64,000 nt of DNA, from assembly GCF_963678635.1 (NCBI RefSeq), contig NC_087070.1, forward strand, positions 12,992,539 through 13,056,538, given 5' to 3'. Positions 1 through 10,118 of this stretch are shown piece by piece. This stretch comes from Symsagittifera roscoffensis. Its lineage: Eukaryota; Xenacoelomorpha; Acoela; Convolutidae. Made by a program: the position numbers and the translations under genes. The notes beneath the pieces were generated by a model, which ran no database searches, was not told the DNA's origin, and was given only the letters and a program-made list of their open reading frames with translations. Each line of letters begins with the position of its first letter. Position 1 is the stretch's first letter.

Positions 1-255
1 CATGAAAATTCAAAAACAAGCCGGTGTCAGTGGGTTGGTTGTACCAATCCGTAACACAAGAAAACCCAGTCCGCACTATCTTGATGTCCAGAAAAAGTAA
101 AACGCCATCCCGCTCCTTCTCCATGGTAAACTGGAGGTGATAAGGATCCAGCTTGTTCGCACGTTCCACGAGTTTATCAATCTCCGACTGTCTGGCGGTA
201 CGAATGATGTCGTCCACGTAACGTCTAAACATCTTGGCCGGTGACGAATTTGCAT
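1..255 (-). pseudogene. Penelope-like element RT fragment (copy A)
   Basis: Read on the minus strand this encodes the end of the palm and start of the thumb of a PLE reverse transcriptase. It includes the catalytic YVDD box (bases about 215-240), followed by a stretch matching the protein at 6000-6911. The fragment runs off the left window edge and stops at a head-to-head junction near 255, where a plus-strand PLE fragment begins. The YVDD box is intact here, whereas the paralogue in copy B reads YVED. It is a fragment, so no function is expected. Confidence 0.7.
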
Positions 256-672
256 GCACTTGCTCCCACCAAGTACAAACGAAATATTGTGGAAGATACA
301 GTGCACCGGATTTTGAACGCGACGTCCACTTGGCCGACTTTTGACTTTTGAGTCGTCACTTGAACGATTCAAGATTCAACTGGAGAACAACCAGTATCAC
401 CCTGTTTTCTATGAACCGATCATACGGGAGACCCTGGAGAAGATCATCAGAAACGGTGAAACGCAGACTGTTGCACGTCTTGATCCAGGCGATAAATGAT
501 CTACGCCTCCACTAATGCTGTTGCAGTATCGAGGGAAGATATCACATCAATTGAGCAAACGCGTTCGGAAGTGCAGTGGAATTAACGTTGTTTTTACTAC
601 GACGAAACTGAGAACGTGTTTGCCGTCCCTCAAGTCACCTGTTTCCAAATAACCTGTTTCCAAAGTCGTGTT
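256..672 (+). pseudogene. Penelope-like element thumb/linker fragment, broken by a LINE (copy A)
   Basis: The plus strand encodes the PLE segment between the RT thumb and the GIY-YIG domain, matching 6893-7316 and the intact minus-strand reading at 6000-6911. The frame is broken by short duplications, one near 340 and one near 640. It ends at GTGTT (668-672), the left target duplication of the nested LINE. The GIY-YIG part resumes at 3855. Confidence 0.7.
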
Positions 673-734
673 CACAGGTTAACTTCTGATCTGTAGGCCT
701 CTGTCGACCAGCTCTTTCTTGGACGTCCATTTTG

Positions 735-3080
735 TCATTCCATAAACGATGCGTCAAATATTTCAGACGCCCATAGTTTGTTTGGTCTTGATTTGAAAAC
801 GTGTACACTCTCGCTTGATATTACTGTTTCGGGTAACGAATTCCAGTCGTTGATGGCTGCAACTGTAAAGAAATTTTGTCTAGCAGTAGTTCTGGTCTTC
901 TTGGTCACAATCTTGAAAGGGTTTCTTCTTGTGTATCTTTCGTTGATTCTAAAAAATCCTTCAGTGGCTGCTGTATCGTATAGACCGTTCAGAAGTTTGA
1001 AGACTTCAATCATTCTACCGAGTTTGCGTCTATACTCGAGTGTTGGTAGTTTCAAAATCTGAAGTCGTTTCGAGTAGCTGTATTTGCGTATACCTGGAAC
1101 AAGTTTCGTTGCGCGTCGCTGAACATTTTCAATCGTAATTTTGTCTTTTTTAAGGTATGGATTCCATGCCTGATTTGCATACTCCAGATGTGTTCTTACT
1201 AAGGCTTTGTACAGGGTCGTTAGAATTTAAGAGGCCAGGTTTACGAAACTTTTCCTGATTATCGCGACTATACTGTTTGCCACTTTCGTCTTTCTGGCGA
1301 TGTGCTCACGGTATTATAGTCACGCTATCAAAAGCTTTTTGGAAGTCAATGTACACTGTCTACCTCAAAACCCTTGTCCAGTTCCGCAGTCCAGTCATCG
1401 AGCGCTTTTAATAACTGGAGAGTCGTTGATCGACCTGGTAAGAAACCATACTGTTTGTCTGATAAGATGTTGTTTTGTGTCAAAAAGTCAAACAGGTGTC
1501 TTCTTATTACTTTTTCCAATATTTTGCAACAGACTGATGTGAGGCTAACAGGTTTGTAATTGTTTGGGACACTTTTTGCGTCTTTTTTGTGAATCGCTGT
1601 TACATTTGCGCATTTCCAATCGTTGGGTATTTCTCCCTTATCCCAGGAGTTTTGCATTAAAGAACACAGTTATTCAGCTAATTCATATCGGCATTCGTTC
1701 AAAATCTTTGGAAAAACATTGTCAGCTCCCATCGATTTGGTGGTGTCTAACGCTGCAAGTTCATGTAGTATTACCTCTTTAGAAAGATATAGATCATCTG
1801 ATATTGCTGCCCTTGGAGATCCTTTAAATCCACTTTGCCAGGTGTTTCTATGGTGAAAACTGAAATGAAGAAATCAGACAGGGCAGTCGCTTTCTCCTTG
1901 TCGGTCTTTGCCCAATTATTATCGCTAATTTTGAGTGCAGGTATCGTCTCAGTGGATTTAACTTTTTTGTTTACATAGTTCCAAAACTTTTTGGGTTGCT
2001 GTTTTATGCATTTTGACATATCTTCTTCATGTATTCGAACACAGTTCCGTGTCAGTTTCCTGAATTTGTTTCGAGCCTTCGAGTATTTTTCTTAATTTTC
2101 TTGTGTTTTATCTCTCCTGACATCTCTCCAAATTTTTTGTTTTTCACGAACTGCATCTCTCACTTCGGGTCTCATTGGCATTTTGTTTTGATTTATACGA
2201 ACTTTAATTTTAGAGATGAACTTCTTAACAGCACAATCAAGAGTGCTTTTAAATTTTTCCCAGTTTTGCTCATGTTTTTGCGATTCTTCATACATTATGT
2301 TGGTGTTTAACTCTGATCGGAGTTCCACGTGGCTCCCTTTGTTGTAATTCAGTCTCTCTTTACATCGCTTTGTTGTCCAGAGATCAAATTTTGCTTGGAT
2401 TATTGTGATCACTCTTACCCAGCGGGGAGATGTATTCTAGGCCAGTTGTTTCCAGGGTTTTGTCGGCTAGCATGAGATCTAGTAGTGATGGTTCGTTGTT
2501 TTTGGTCACATGCAATGGTCTATCAACCGTTGGTCACAGGCATTGTGTTGATCGAGATAAGAATCTTTTACCGCTTCAAAAAATTGGTGTTCCTTGCTGT
2601 TCTCGTCATGATTCGTGCTGAAATATCGCCAATCTATATCTCTGTAATTCATGTCTCCCAGTACAATGTATCTAGAACGGTTGGATCCAATGCTTCTTAA
2701 GAAGCTGTTAAGGTTGTAGTTGTTTTCGGGGGTAGATGATGGGCTCCGATAGGTTGAAGCTATCACAACTTCTCTTTGTTAGCAGTAGATTGTATACTTG
2801 CAGTTCCTCAAATCCAGATTCATCGTTTATTTCCTTGTAATCGATGTCTTTTCGAATATAAAACAACATGCCTCTCCCCTTCTCGTTCGGATTCATGTTT
2901 TTTTGTTTTAAATTGTACCAGTCGAGTTTGTGCCAAAATGGGTTCCACAAGATTACAGAATTCTTGGGTTTCGCTTCAGTTAGGGCAATGATGTGTGGTA
3001 ACATATTTGCTAGTTGTAGTAGTACTTGTAGTTCAATGAATTCATCAGGAGTTAATGTGTCTACATTTACGAACCAGAGC
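735..3080 (-). pseudogene. LINE ORF2: APE endonuclease and reverse transcriptase, broken (copy A)
   Basis: Successive minus-strand frames (735-1055, 1346-1657, 1771-2019, 2092-2412, 2506-2766, then up to about 3080) cover an APE-type endonuclease and a LINE RT. The endonuclease is recognised by an early ALTEAKPKN segment with the catalytic Glu and by GDMNYRDIDW (GDxN). The C-terminal KTRTTARQNFF..INDWNSLP block is typical of CR1/jockey-type RTs. Several frameshifts are present, and a deletion near 1320 removes the catalytic palm motifs that copy B retains at 8150-8644. Confidence 0.75.
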
Positions 3081-3849
3081 TCAAAATGTTCTCTGTTTCC
3101 GGCGTTGTTTTTTGCAATACTTTTCTTTACTCTAATGATTTTGTTCCCTCTGACAATGTGTATGAATTTCCCGGGTTCCTCTGGTGTTAAGTTTTTTGCC
3201 CGTTGCACTAGAAAACGGACATTTTCTCTCTCTTTCATGCTCCTATCAGGAGTGACTCTTGGTTGTCTGATTTTGTCTTCGGCAAACTTCAGTTTTGTCA
3301 AATTTTTCATCATGAGTTCCGCGTCCTCCGGTGAGTCTAGAGTGATTCTCAGTGGGCGGGGCCTCGCTCTGATCTCTTGATCAGGGGTTTTGCCTAGTCG
3401 GGTACAGTTTTTAACTTTAGTTGGTTCCATTTCTATGCTAGAGCATATTTGCTGGATTAATGACATGTCTTCATTATAACGTTCTTTTGAGTCCCTTGAC
3501 TGGCTTTCGGGGGCTTTGTGCATAACAAGATTCTTTTTCCTTCTTAAGTCTTCTTCTTTTTCCCGTTTTTGATCTGCTCCAGCTTCCAAAATTATCCATT
3601 CATGAAGTAGTAGAAGTACTCCATTAGACTCTTCGCGGAATCAACCGTCTTATCCAGGTCGTTCCTCATTTTAGTTATCTCCGGATTCATTTTTGGAGCG
3701 GTTGCACCCTTAATTATGCTTTTCACTTCGGGTGTTGATGTGTAACAACACCATATGCCCTTACTTTTAGACATGAATTTGTAAGCTCCCGGTGGCATTT
3801 TTAAGCAATTTGCTCATAAATGTTGGGCGCAGTTATCGCATTCCATTGA
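3081..3849 (-). pseudogene. LINE ORF1 with partial PHD-like finger, fused to endonuclease (copy A)
   Basis: The frame from 3589 downwards runs without a stop from a basic, charged ORF1 domain (start region MEAGADQKREKEED) straight into the endonuclease, so ORF1 and ORF2 look fused here. The ORF1 core, with NLVMHK and the CTRLGKTPD region, looks like an RNA-binding domain, but I cannot assign the family. Upstream (3592-3849), Cys/His codons (ECDNCAQH...W.CC) match the second half of a PHD-type finger. An in-frame stop and the 5' truncation break it. Confidence 0.6.
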
Positions 3850-3854
3850 GTGTT

Positions 3855-4133
3855 GTTTATCAAATCGAGTGTTCTAATTGTCAGGCCGGCTACGTCGGCC
3901 AGACAGCTCGACACCTTAAAACAGGACTGTCTGAGCATTTGATGCCTTCCGCGCCCGTTGCCAGACACCTTCATGATTGTTGCGGGATGCAGGCTTACGA
4001 AACTTCTATTCTCGACCGAAGCAGTGACATAGTAAAACTGGAGTCCCTGGAAGCTCTCTATAGTGAAAAACTCAAACCGTCACTGGATACCAAGGAAGAG
4101 TATCGCAGGCGCCGCCTCACCATCAAGCTATGA
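3855..4133 (+). pseudogene. PLE GIY-YIG endonuclease domain (copy A)
   Basis: Codes for the C-terminal endonuclease of a Penelope-like element. It shows VVYQIECSNC and YVGQTARH (the GIY-YIG core with an inserted Cys pair), a downstream basic residue, His residues in SEHLMPSAPVARHLHDCC, and the catalytic Glu region ALYSEKLKPSL before the stop. In PLEs this domain nicks target DNA to prime reverse transcription. It is cut off from its RT by the nested LINE. Confidence 0.85.
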
Positions 4134-4257
4134 TGCATCTTGTTCTGTATGTGTGGATACTATCCACCTCAGAATAGATTTATTGTTTGTTTACTTTTTT
4201 CTTCATTTGACGTGTTTGGTGCTTTTTTGAAGCTCGATATTTTTGTGTTTTAAGATG

Positions 4258-4282
4258 CTGATGATGAGCGATAGCTCGAAAG
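4258..4282 (+). ncRNA. Hammerhead-ribozyme-like core in PLE 3' region (copy A)
   Basis: CTGATGA is followed by a GAGC-GATA-GCTC hairpin and GAAA, then palindromic GTAC and TC. This resembles the hammerhead cores known from PLE terminal repeats: conserved CUGAUGA, stem II, GAAA, very short stem III, NUH site. One extra U sits before stem II and stem I pairing is weak, so activity is uncertain. The motif recurs at 11366-11390 and inverted at 5812-5836. Confidence 0.4.
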
Positions 4283-4693
4283 TACTCCTAATTCAACATT
4301 GATCAACGTTGTTTTCTAACATTTTAAAGCGTTTTGATGCATAAAAAATGCTGGTATGGCCCTATGCATCTTTTTGACTGACCGTAACTACGCAGGAGGA
4401 CCGCTAGTTTAGCCTAATTGTTGTGGTAAACTTATTAAATAGTTTCATGTGATATGATACGCTTATAATGGTACACTTGTAGGAAGAAGGCCCGGTACGG
4501 AATTTTAGAGACAAGCTCGTCAAGCCGCGATACACCCCCTCTACCCGGACCTCCCCGCCGGATCCTCCACCCGTGAAAAACCAGGTTGTAATCGCTTTCA
4601 GTTTTTTATGTGTTTTTTAAATCTATTTCTTTATTATCCATTTAATAATCTATTCTTTCTCTTGTTTTGTCCCTTTTGTACCCTGTTTAGTGA

Positions 4694-5236
4694 ATGTCCG
4701 TGCCGAAGTACAGGCCGAAGTGGCTACATAAGTGGAGCAGGAAATTGATAATAAGAACCTCGAGGACCAAGTACTGCAGCCCCAAAGATGTCGGAGCCAC
4801 AGTTCACTCGTACAGAGGTGCAAAACTAGCCGACCTTGCCGCTACTGTCTCGCGCTATCCCTCGCAGAAATTGAACTGTGTAACTATAGTAGCAGGCTTT
4901 AATGATAACTCATCTACGGTTTCAGACTTTGCTAATGATTGGAGATTTTTAATAAATTTGATAATTCATAAGTTTAACCCAAATGTGCTTTTTATCACCA
5001 AAACCATCCTCTCTGCAAATAATCACTTCATAAACAGAAAACTTGGTGCTTTAAATAACTCTTTGTTTCGCCTTGTTAATACATTTTACCACTCAAGAAT
5101 TCGAATCATTTCCCCCAATCTAAACGTAAATTTTAGTGCTAATATGTTTTGTAAAGATGGTATTCATTTTTCTTTTTATGGCAATAAAATTTTCCGTTTA
5201 TTGCTCGCTCAGCTAACTCGTATATATTCACAATAA
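4694..5236 (+). pseudogene. SGNH-hydrolase-like ORF1 domain (copy A)
   Basis: A 180-residue open frame with features of the SGNH esterase domain known from ORF1 of CR1-like LINEs. It has a glycine-bearing segment SYRGAKLADL (block II), IVAGFND (block III, catalytic-type Asn) and KDGIHFSFYG near the C-terminus (block V, D-x-x-H). I see no clear block I GDS Ser, so the N-terminus is probably frame-shifted or lost. An acidic frame upstream (AEVQAEVAT-like) overlaps in another frame. It is followed at about 5260 by a zinc-finger frame. Copy B (11853-12353) is similar but has an internal stop. Confidence 0.6.
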
Positions 5237-5256
5237 ATTTACCCTCCTCGCTGCCA

Positions 5257-5637
5257 AATTAAGGCCGATCAAACACACTGCCATATTTACAAACGCCCCT
5301 CCGAAAAGGAGGCATATGGTGTGTCATTTGCAAAGCATACATCCATGTCTCATGTAGCGGGCTACAGAGCAACAAATTTTGATACGATGGGTTCTCCTGC
5401 ATAAAATGCACTCCCGAGAACTTTGCAAAAGGGCTTAATTCCACAAACAGACCAACAAGCACAGCCCCCATTACAACTCAAAAATAAACATCACCGGCAA
5501 CACCTGAAACAAACGCACTGCCCAACGCAACACAATCTGATCCATCACCCCAGCAATCACTACAGCCCCCTTCGACCCCTGGAAACTTATCGACCAAGAA
5601 CTTGAAATTAAAATAAATGACATATACAAAAATGTCG
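5257..5637 (+). pseudogene. Degenerate PHD-finger frame (copy A)
   Basis: Aligns base for base with the intact 12378-12764 zinc-finger ORF. The ATG is mutated to AAG and several indels shift the frame across the Cys/His region. The proline/threonine-rich tail remains recognisable in the frame at 5423-5605. Homology to copy B stops at 5637, the duplication boundary. Confidence 0.65.
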
Positions 5638-5784
5638 CATGAGGAAGGACGCGTAAGATCAGATGTTTCAACTTGATGATGATGCATTAAATGTTCAGCT
5701 ATTTAAGTTGCCCACGACTTAATATAAACATTCTAAAGAAAAGTTTCCACGGAATGAACATTAATGGGTGAATATCAGAAAACA
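5638..5784. other. Unassigned spacer between duplication boundary and inverted PLE
   Basis: About 150 bp with no convincing coding or structural signal. It is not present at the equivalent point in copy B. Confidence 0.5.
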
Positions 5785-5811
5785 GCGTTGATCAATGTTG
5801 AATAAGGAGTA

Positions 5812-5836
5812 TTTTCGAGCTATCGCTCATCATCAG
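5812..5836 (-). ncRNA. Hammerhead-ribozyme-like core, inverted PLE copy
   Basis: The minus strand reads the same CTGATGA / GAGC-GATA-GCTC / GAAA core as the motifs at 4258 and 11366, at the same distance downstream of the GIY-YIG stop. Conservation across all three PLE copies supports a structured 3' element. Cleavage competence is not established. Confidence 0.4.
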
Positions 5837-5999
5837 CATCTTAAAACACAAAAAAATAGAGCTTCAAAAAAGCACCAAAAACATCAAATGAAGAAAAGAG
5901 AAAACAAACAAAAAAACACATACTAAATCTATTCTGAGGTGGGTAGTATCCACACATGCAGAACAAGATGCATCATAGCTTGATGAGGGGGCGCCTGCG

Positions 6000-6911
6000 C
6001 TATTTTTCCTTGGTATTCAGAGACGGTTTGAGTTTTTCAATATAGACAGCTTCCAGGGTCTCCAGTTTTAGTATGTCACTGCTTCGGTCGAGAACAGAAG
6101 TTTCGTAAGCCTGCATCCCGCAACAATCATGAAGGTGTCTGGCAACTGGCGCGGAAGGCATCAAAAGTTCAGACAGTCGTCTTTTGCAGTGTCGAGCCGT
6201 CTGGCCGACGTAGCGGGACTGACAATTCGAACACTCAAATTGATAAACAACACGACTTGAAAGTTCTTTGGAAACAGGCGACTTGAGGGACGGAAAACAC
6301 GTTCTCAGTTTCGTCGTAGTAAAAACAACGTTAACTCCACTGCACTTTCTTACGCGTTTGCTCAATTGATCTGATATCTTCCCTCGATACTGCAACAGCA
6401 ACAGTGGACGCGTAGATCGTTTATCGCCTCGATCAGGACGTGCAACAGTCTGCGTTTCACCGTTTCTGATGATCTTCTCCAGGGTCTCCACTATGATCGG
6501 TTCATAGAAAATAGGGGGATAATGGTTGTTCTCCAGTTGAATCTTGAATCGTTTAAGTGACGACTCAAAAGTCGGCCAAGTGGACGTGGCGTTGAGAATC
6601 CGGTGCACTGTACCTTCCACAATATTTCGTTTGTACTTGGTGGGAGTATGTGCATGAAAATTCAAAAACAAGCCGGTGTCAGTGGGTTGGTTATACCAAT
6701 CCGTAACACAAGAAAACCCAGTCCGCACTATCTTGATGTCCAGAAAACGTAAAACGCCATCCGGCTCCTTCTCCATGGTAAACTGGAGGTGATCAGGATC
6801 CAGCTTGTTCGCACGTTCCAAGAGGTTATCAATCTCCGACTGTCTGGCGGTACGAATAATGTCTTCCACGTAACGTCTAAACAGCTTGGCCGGTGACAAA
6901 TTTGCATGCAC
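6000..6911 (-). CDS. PLE reverse transcriptase C-terminus plus GIY-YIG endonuclease
   Basis: A 303-residue open frame, the best-preserved PLE protein here. It begins at the end of the RT palm with RRYVEDII, where the expected YVDD box has Asp to Glu; copy A keeps YVDD. Next come the thumb, a linker (PTKYKRNIVEGTVHRI) and the GIY-YIG domain from about residue 215: VVYQFECSNC, YVGQTARH, a conserved Arg, paired His residues and the catalytic-type Glu in EAVYIEKLKPSLN. It stops at a TAG just inside the usual C-terminus. The N-terminal two-thirds of a normal PLE RT are absent, so it is a truncated copy. Confidence 0.85.
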   Translation of the reverse strand: MHANLSPAKLFRRYVEDIIRTARQSEIDNLLERANKLDPDHLQFTMEKEPDGVLRFLDIKIVRTGFSCVTDWYNQPTDTGLFLNFHAHTPTKYKRNIVEGTVHRILNATSTWPTFESSLKRFKIQLENNHYPPIFYEPIIVETLEKIIRNGETQTVARPDRGDKRSTRPLLLLQYRGKISDQLSKRVRKCSGVNVVFTTTKLRTCFPSLKSPVSKELSSRVVYQFECSNCQSRYVGQTARHCKRRLSELLMPSAPVARHLHDCCGMQAYETSVLDRSSDILKLETLEAVYIEKLKPSLNTKEK

Positions 6912-7316
6912 TTGCTCCCACCAAGTACATACGAAATATTGTGGAAGGTACAGTGCACCGGATTTTCAACGCGACGTCCACTTTGCCGACTTTTGAGTCG
7001 TCACTTGGACAATTCAAGATTCAACTGGAGAACAACCAGTATCCCCCAGTTTTCTATGAACCGATCATACGGGAGACTCTGGAGAAGATCATCAGAAACG
7101 GTCGGTGAAACGCAGACTGTTGCACGTCTTGATCCAGGCGATAAATGATCTACGCCTCCACTAATGCTGTTGCAGTATCGAGGGAAGATATCACATCAAT
7201 TGAGCAAACGCGTTCGGAAGTGCAGTGGAATAAACGTTGTTTTTACTACGACGAAACTGAGAACGTGTTTGCCGTCCCTCAAATCACCTGTTTCCAAAGA
7301 ACTTTCAAGTCGTGTT
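6903..7316 (+). pseudogene. PLE thumb/linker fragment, broken by a LINE (copy B)
   Basis: Open frames at 6893-7108 and 7145-7333 cover the same PLE segment as the minus-strand protein (HALAPTKYIRNIVEG and following). A frameshift near 7105 separates them. The element is cut at GTGTT (7312-7316), the left target duplication of the LINE; the remainder resumes at 10952. Confidence 0.75.
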
Positions 7317-7378
7317 CACAGGTTAACTTCTGATCTGTAGGCCTCTGTCGACCAGCTCTTTCTTGGACGTCCATTTTG

Positions 7379-8644
7379 TCATTCCATAAACGATGCGTCA
7401 AATATTTCAGACGCCCATAGTTTGTCTTGTCTTGATTTGAAAACGTGTACACTCTCGCTTGATATTACTGTTTCGGGTAACGAATTCCAGTCGTTGATGG
7501 CTGCAACTGTAAAGAAATTTTGTCTAGCAGTAGTTCTGGTCTTCTTGGTCACAATCTTGAAAGGGTTTCTTCTTGTGTATCTTTCGTTGATTCTAAAAAA
7601 TCTTTCAGTCGCTGCTGTATCGTACAGACCGTTCAGAAGTTTGAAGACTTCAATCATTCTACCGAGTTTGCGTCTATACTCGAGTGTTGGTAGTTTCAAA
7701 ATCTGAAGTCGTTTCGAGTAGCTGTATTTGCGTATACCTGGAACAAGTTTCGTTGCGCGTCGCTGAATATTTTCAATCGTAATTTTGTCTTTTTTAAGGT
7801 ATGGATTCCATGCCTGATTTGCATACTCCAGATGTAATCTTACTAAGGCTTTGTACAGGGTCGTTAGAATTTCAGAAGTCAGGTTTACAAAACTTTTCCT
7901 GATTATCGCGACTATACTGTTTGCCAATTTCGTCTTTTTGGCGATGTGCTCACGGTATTATAGTCTTGAATCAACGATAACTCCCAGATTTTTCTCTGAT
8001 TCAACTTTGCTTAGTTGTTTTCCACCATTTAGGGTATAGTTCCGTTCAGATTGTTTCGTTCTTCCCGTTAGGGTGAGTGTATGACATTTTGTCAGATTGA
8101 ACTTCATTAAACTGCTTTTAACCCATTTGGAAATTTCATTCAGGTCAGATTATAGTTTTTCCTCTTGAGTCACATCAGTAATTGATCTGAATACTTTGGC
8201 GTCATCTGCGCATAGAAGCATAGGGGATGTAATGCCATCCGTCATCGAGTTGATGTATAACAAAAAAAGTATTGGTCCCAGGACAGATCCTTGTGGGACT
8301 CCGCTGACAATTGGTGCCCACTCCGAAAAGCTTTCGTTTACCACTACTCGTTGCCTCCTATCCGTTAAGAATACTGTGATCCAGTTTAAAGTTTTCCCTT
8401 TGATCCCATATTTGGATATTGTGTTCAATAGTCTTTTATGGGGAACGCTATCAAAAGCTTTTTGAAAGTCAATGTATACTATGTCTACCTCAAAACCCTT
8501 GTCCAGTTCCGCAGTCCAGTCAACGAGCGCTTTTAATAACTGGAGAGTCGTTGATCGACCTGGTAAGAAACCATACTGTTTGTCTGATAAGATGTTGTTT
8601 TTTGTCAAAAAGTCAAACAGGTGTCTTCTTATCACTTTTTCCAA
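7379..8644 (-). pseudogene. LINE reverse transcriptase, C-terminal two thirds (copy B)
   Basis: Frames 8150-8644 and 7379-7927 contain RT motifs in order: VYIDFQKAFDSVPH (first catalytic Asp region), SGVPQGSVLGPILF, then LCADDAKVF as the palm A-D-D box (the usual aromatic residue before ADD is Cys here), then SNKIRYIRRATKLVPG-like and INDWNSLPETV C-terminal segments. A frameshift around 8000-8150 separates the catalytic core from the C-terminal domain. In a live element this enzyme would copy the LINE RNA at the nicked target. Confidence 0.8.
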
Positions 8645-8669
8645 TATTTTGCAACAAATTGATGTGAGG

Positions 8670-10118
8670 CTAACAGGTCGGTAATTGTTTGGGACAATTT
8701 TTGCGTCTTTTTTTGTGAATCGCTGTTATATTTGCGCATTTCCAATCGTTGGGTATTTCTCCCTTATCCCAGGAGTTTTGCATTAAAGAACACAGTAATT
8801 CAGCTAATTCAAATCGGCATTCGTTCAAAATCTTGTCAGCTCCCATCGATTTGGTGGTGTCTAACGCTGCAAATTCATGTAGTATTACCTCTTTAGAGAG
8901 ATATAGATCATCTGATATTTGCTGCTCTTGGAGATCCTTTAAATCCAAGCTGCCAGGTGTCCTTATGGTGAAAACTGAAATGAAGAAATCAGACAGGGCA
9001 GTCGCTTTCTCCTTGCTAGTCTTTGCCCAATTATTATCGCTAATTTTTAGTGCAGGTATCGTCTCAGTGGATTTAATTTTTTTGTTTACATAGTTCCAAA
9101 ACTTTTTAGGTTGCTGTTTTATGCTTTTTGATATATCTTCTTCATGTATTCGAACACAGTTCCGTGTCAGTTTCCTGACTTTGTTTCGAGCCTTCGAGTA
9201 TTTTTCAAAATTTTCTTGTGTTTTATCTCTCCTGACATCTCTCCATATATTTTTTTCACGAACTGCATCTCTCACTTCGGGTCTCATTGGCATTTTGTTT
9301 TGATTTATACGAATTTTAATTTTAGGGATGAACTTCTTAACAGCACAATCAAGAGTGCTTTTAAATTTTTCCCAGTTTTGCTCATGTGTTTGCGATTCTT
9401 CATACATTATGTTGGTGTTTAACTCTGACCGGAGTTCCACGTAGCTCCCTTTGTTGTAATTCAGTCTCTCTTTACATCGCTCTGTTGTCCAGAGATCAAA
9501 TTTTGCTTGGATTAGTGTGTGATCACCCTTACCCAGCGGGGAGATGTATTCTATGCTAGTTGGTTCCAGGGTTTTGTCGGCTAACATGAAATTTAGTAGT
9601 GATGGTTCGTTGTTTTTGGTCACACGCGTTGGTCTATCAACCGTTGGTCACACGCGTTATGTTGATCGAGATAAGAATCTTTTACCGCTTCAATAAATTG
9701 GTGTTCCTTGCTGTTCTCGTCATGATTCGTGCTGATATATCGCCAATCTATATCTCTGTAATTCAAGTCTCCTAGTACAATGTATCTAGAACGGTTGGAT
9801 CCAATGCTTCTTAAAAAGTTGTTCAGGTTGTAGTTGTTTTCGGGGGTAGATGATGGGCTCCGATAGGTTGAAGCTATCACAACTTCTCTTTGTTAGCAGT
9901 AGATTGTATACTTGCATTTCCTCAAATCCAGATTCATCGTTTATTTCCTTGTAATCGATGTCCTTTCGAATATAAAACAACATGCCCCTCCCCTTCCCGT
10001 TCGGTTCATGTTTTTTTTGTTTTAAATTGTACCAGTCGAGTTTGTGCCGAAATGGGTTCCACAAGATTACAGAATTCTTGGGTTTCGCTTCATTTAGGGC
10101 AATGATGTGTGGTAACAT
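8670..10118 (-). pseudogene. LINE APE endonuclease and RT N-terminal region (copy B)
   Basis: Frames 9786-10118, 9620-9880 and 8670-9623 cover the apurinic-like endonuclease: an early IALNEAKPKN (normally the catalytic Glu segment with T-E-A; copy A has TEA), GDLNYRDIDW, and SPLGKGDHTLI, which corresponds to the S/G-D-H catalytic box. They continue into the RT N-terminal region ending at the DWKCANITAIHKK block. The nuclease would nick chromosomal DNA. Frameshifts near 9620 and 9790 break it. Confidence 0.75.

Larger units (their letters stand above)
673..3849 (-). mobile_element. Nested 5'-truncated CR1/jockey-type LINE (copy A)
   Basis: A minus-strand non-LTR retrotransposon inserted in the PLE. 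GTGTT occurs at both junctions (668-672 and 3850-3854), and the uninterrupted PLE at 6249-6253 has it once, so this is a 5-bp target duplication. The element's 5' end (right side) is truncated inside an ORF1 zinc finger, as expected for target-primed reverse transcription. Its 3' end has no poly(A), which fits CR1-like clades. Relative to copy B it lacks about 480 bp, including the RT catalytic box, so it cannot be autonomous. Confidence 0.8.
1..5637. repeat. Composite block, copy A of a direct duplication
   Basis: This segment matches 6652-12755 in the same order and orientation: minus PLE piece, plus PLE piece, nested minus LINE, GIY-YIG piece, SGNH frame and zinc finger. Copy A may begin before the window. 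The match ends abruptly after the shared stretch ending at 5637/12755, after which the two sites carry unrelated DNA. Copy A is shorter because it lost about 480 bp inside the LINE at about position 1320. Both copies share the same LINE insertion junctions, so the block was duplicated after that insertion. Small indels and substitutions throughout show that the duplication is not very recent. Confidence 0.85.
5785..6911 (-). mobile_element. Penelope-like element fragment, minus strand, 3' part with UTR
   Basis: Includes the PLE RT end, linker, GIY-YIG domain and 3' UTR with an inverted copy of the hammerhead-like motif (5812-5836). It is head-to-head with the plus PLE fragment starting at about 6903, so the two form arms of a large inverted repeat. 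One arm is intact and the other is interrupted by the LINE. This uninterrupted arm gives the empty-site sequence for that LINE insertion (AACAC at 6249-6253 on the plus strand). Confidence 0.75.

Noticed and set aside
778..1062. Plus-strand frames across the LINEs (also 2868-3380, 7422-7706, 8749-9093)
   Set aside because: Antisense shadows of the minus-strand LINE coding sequence.
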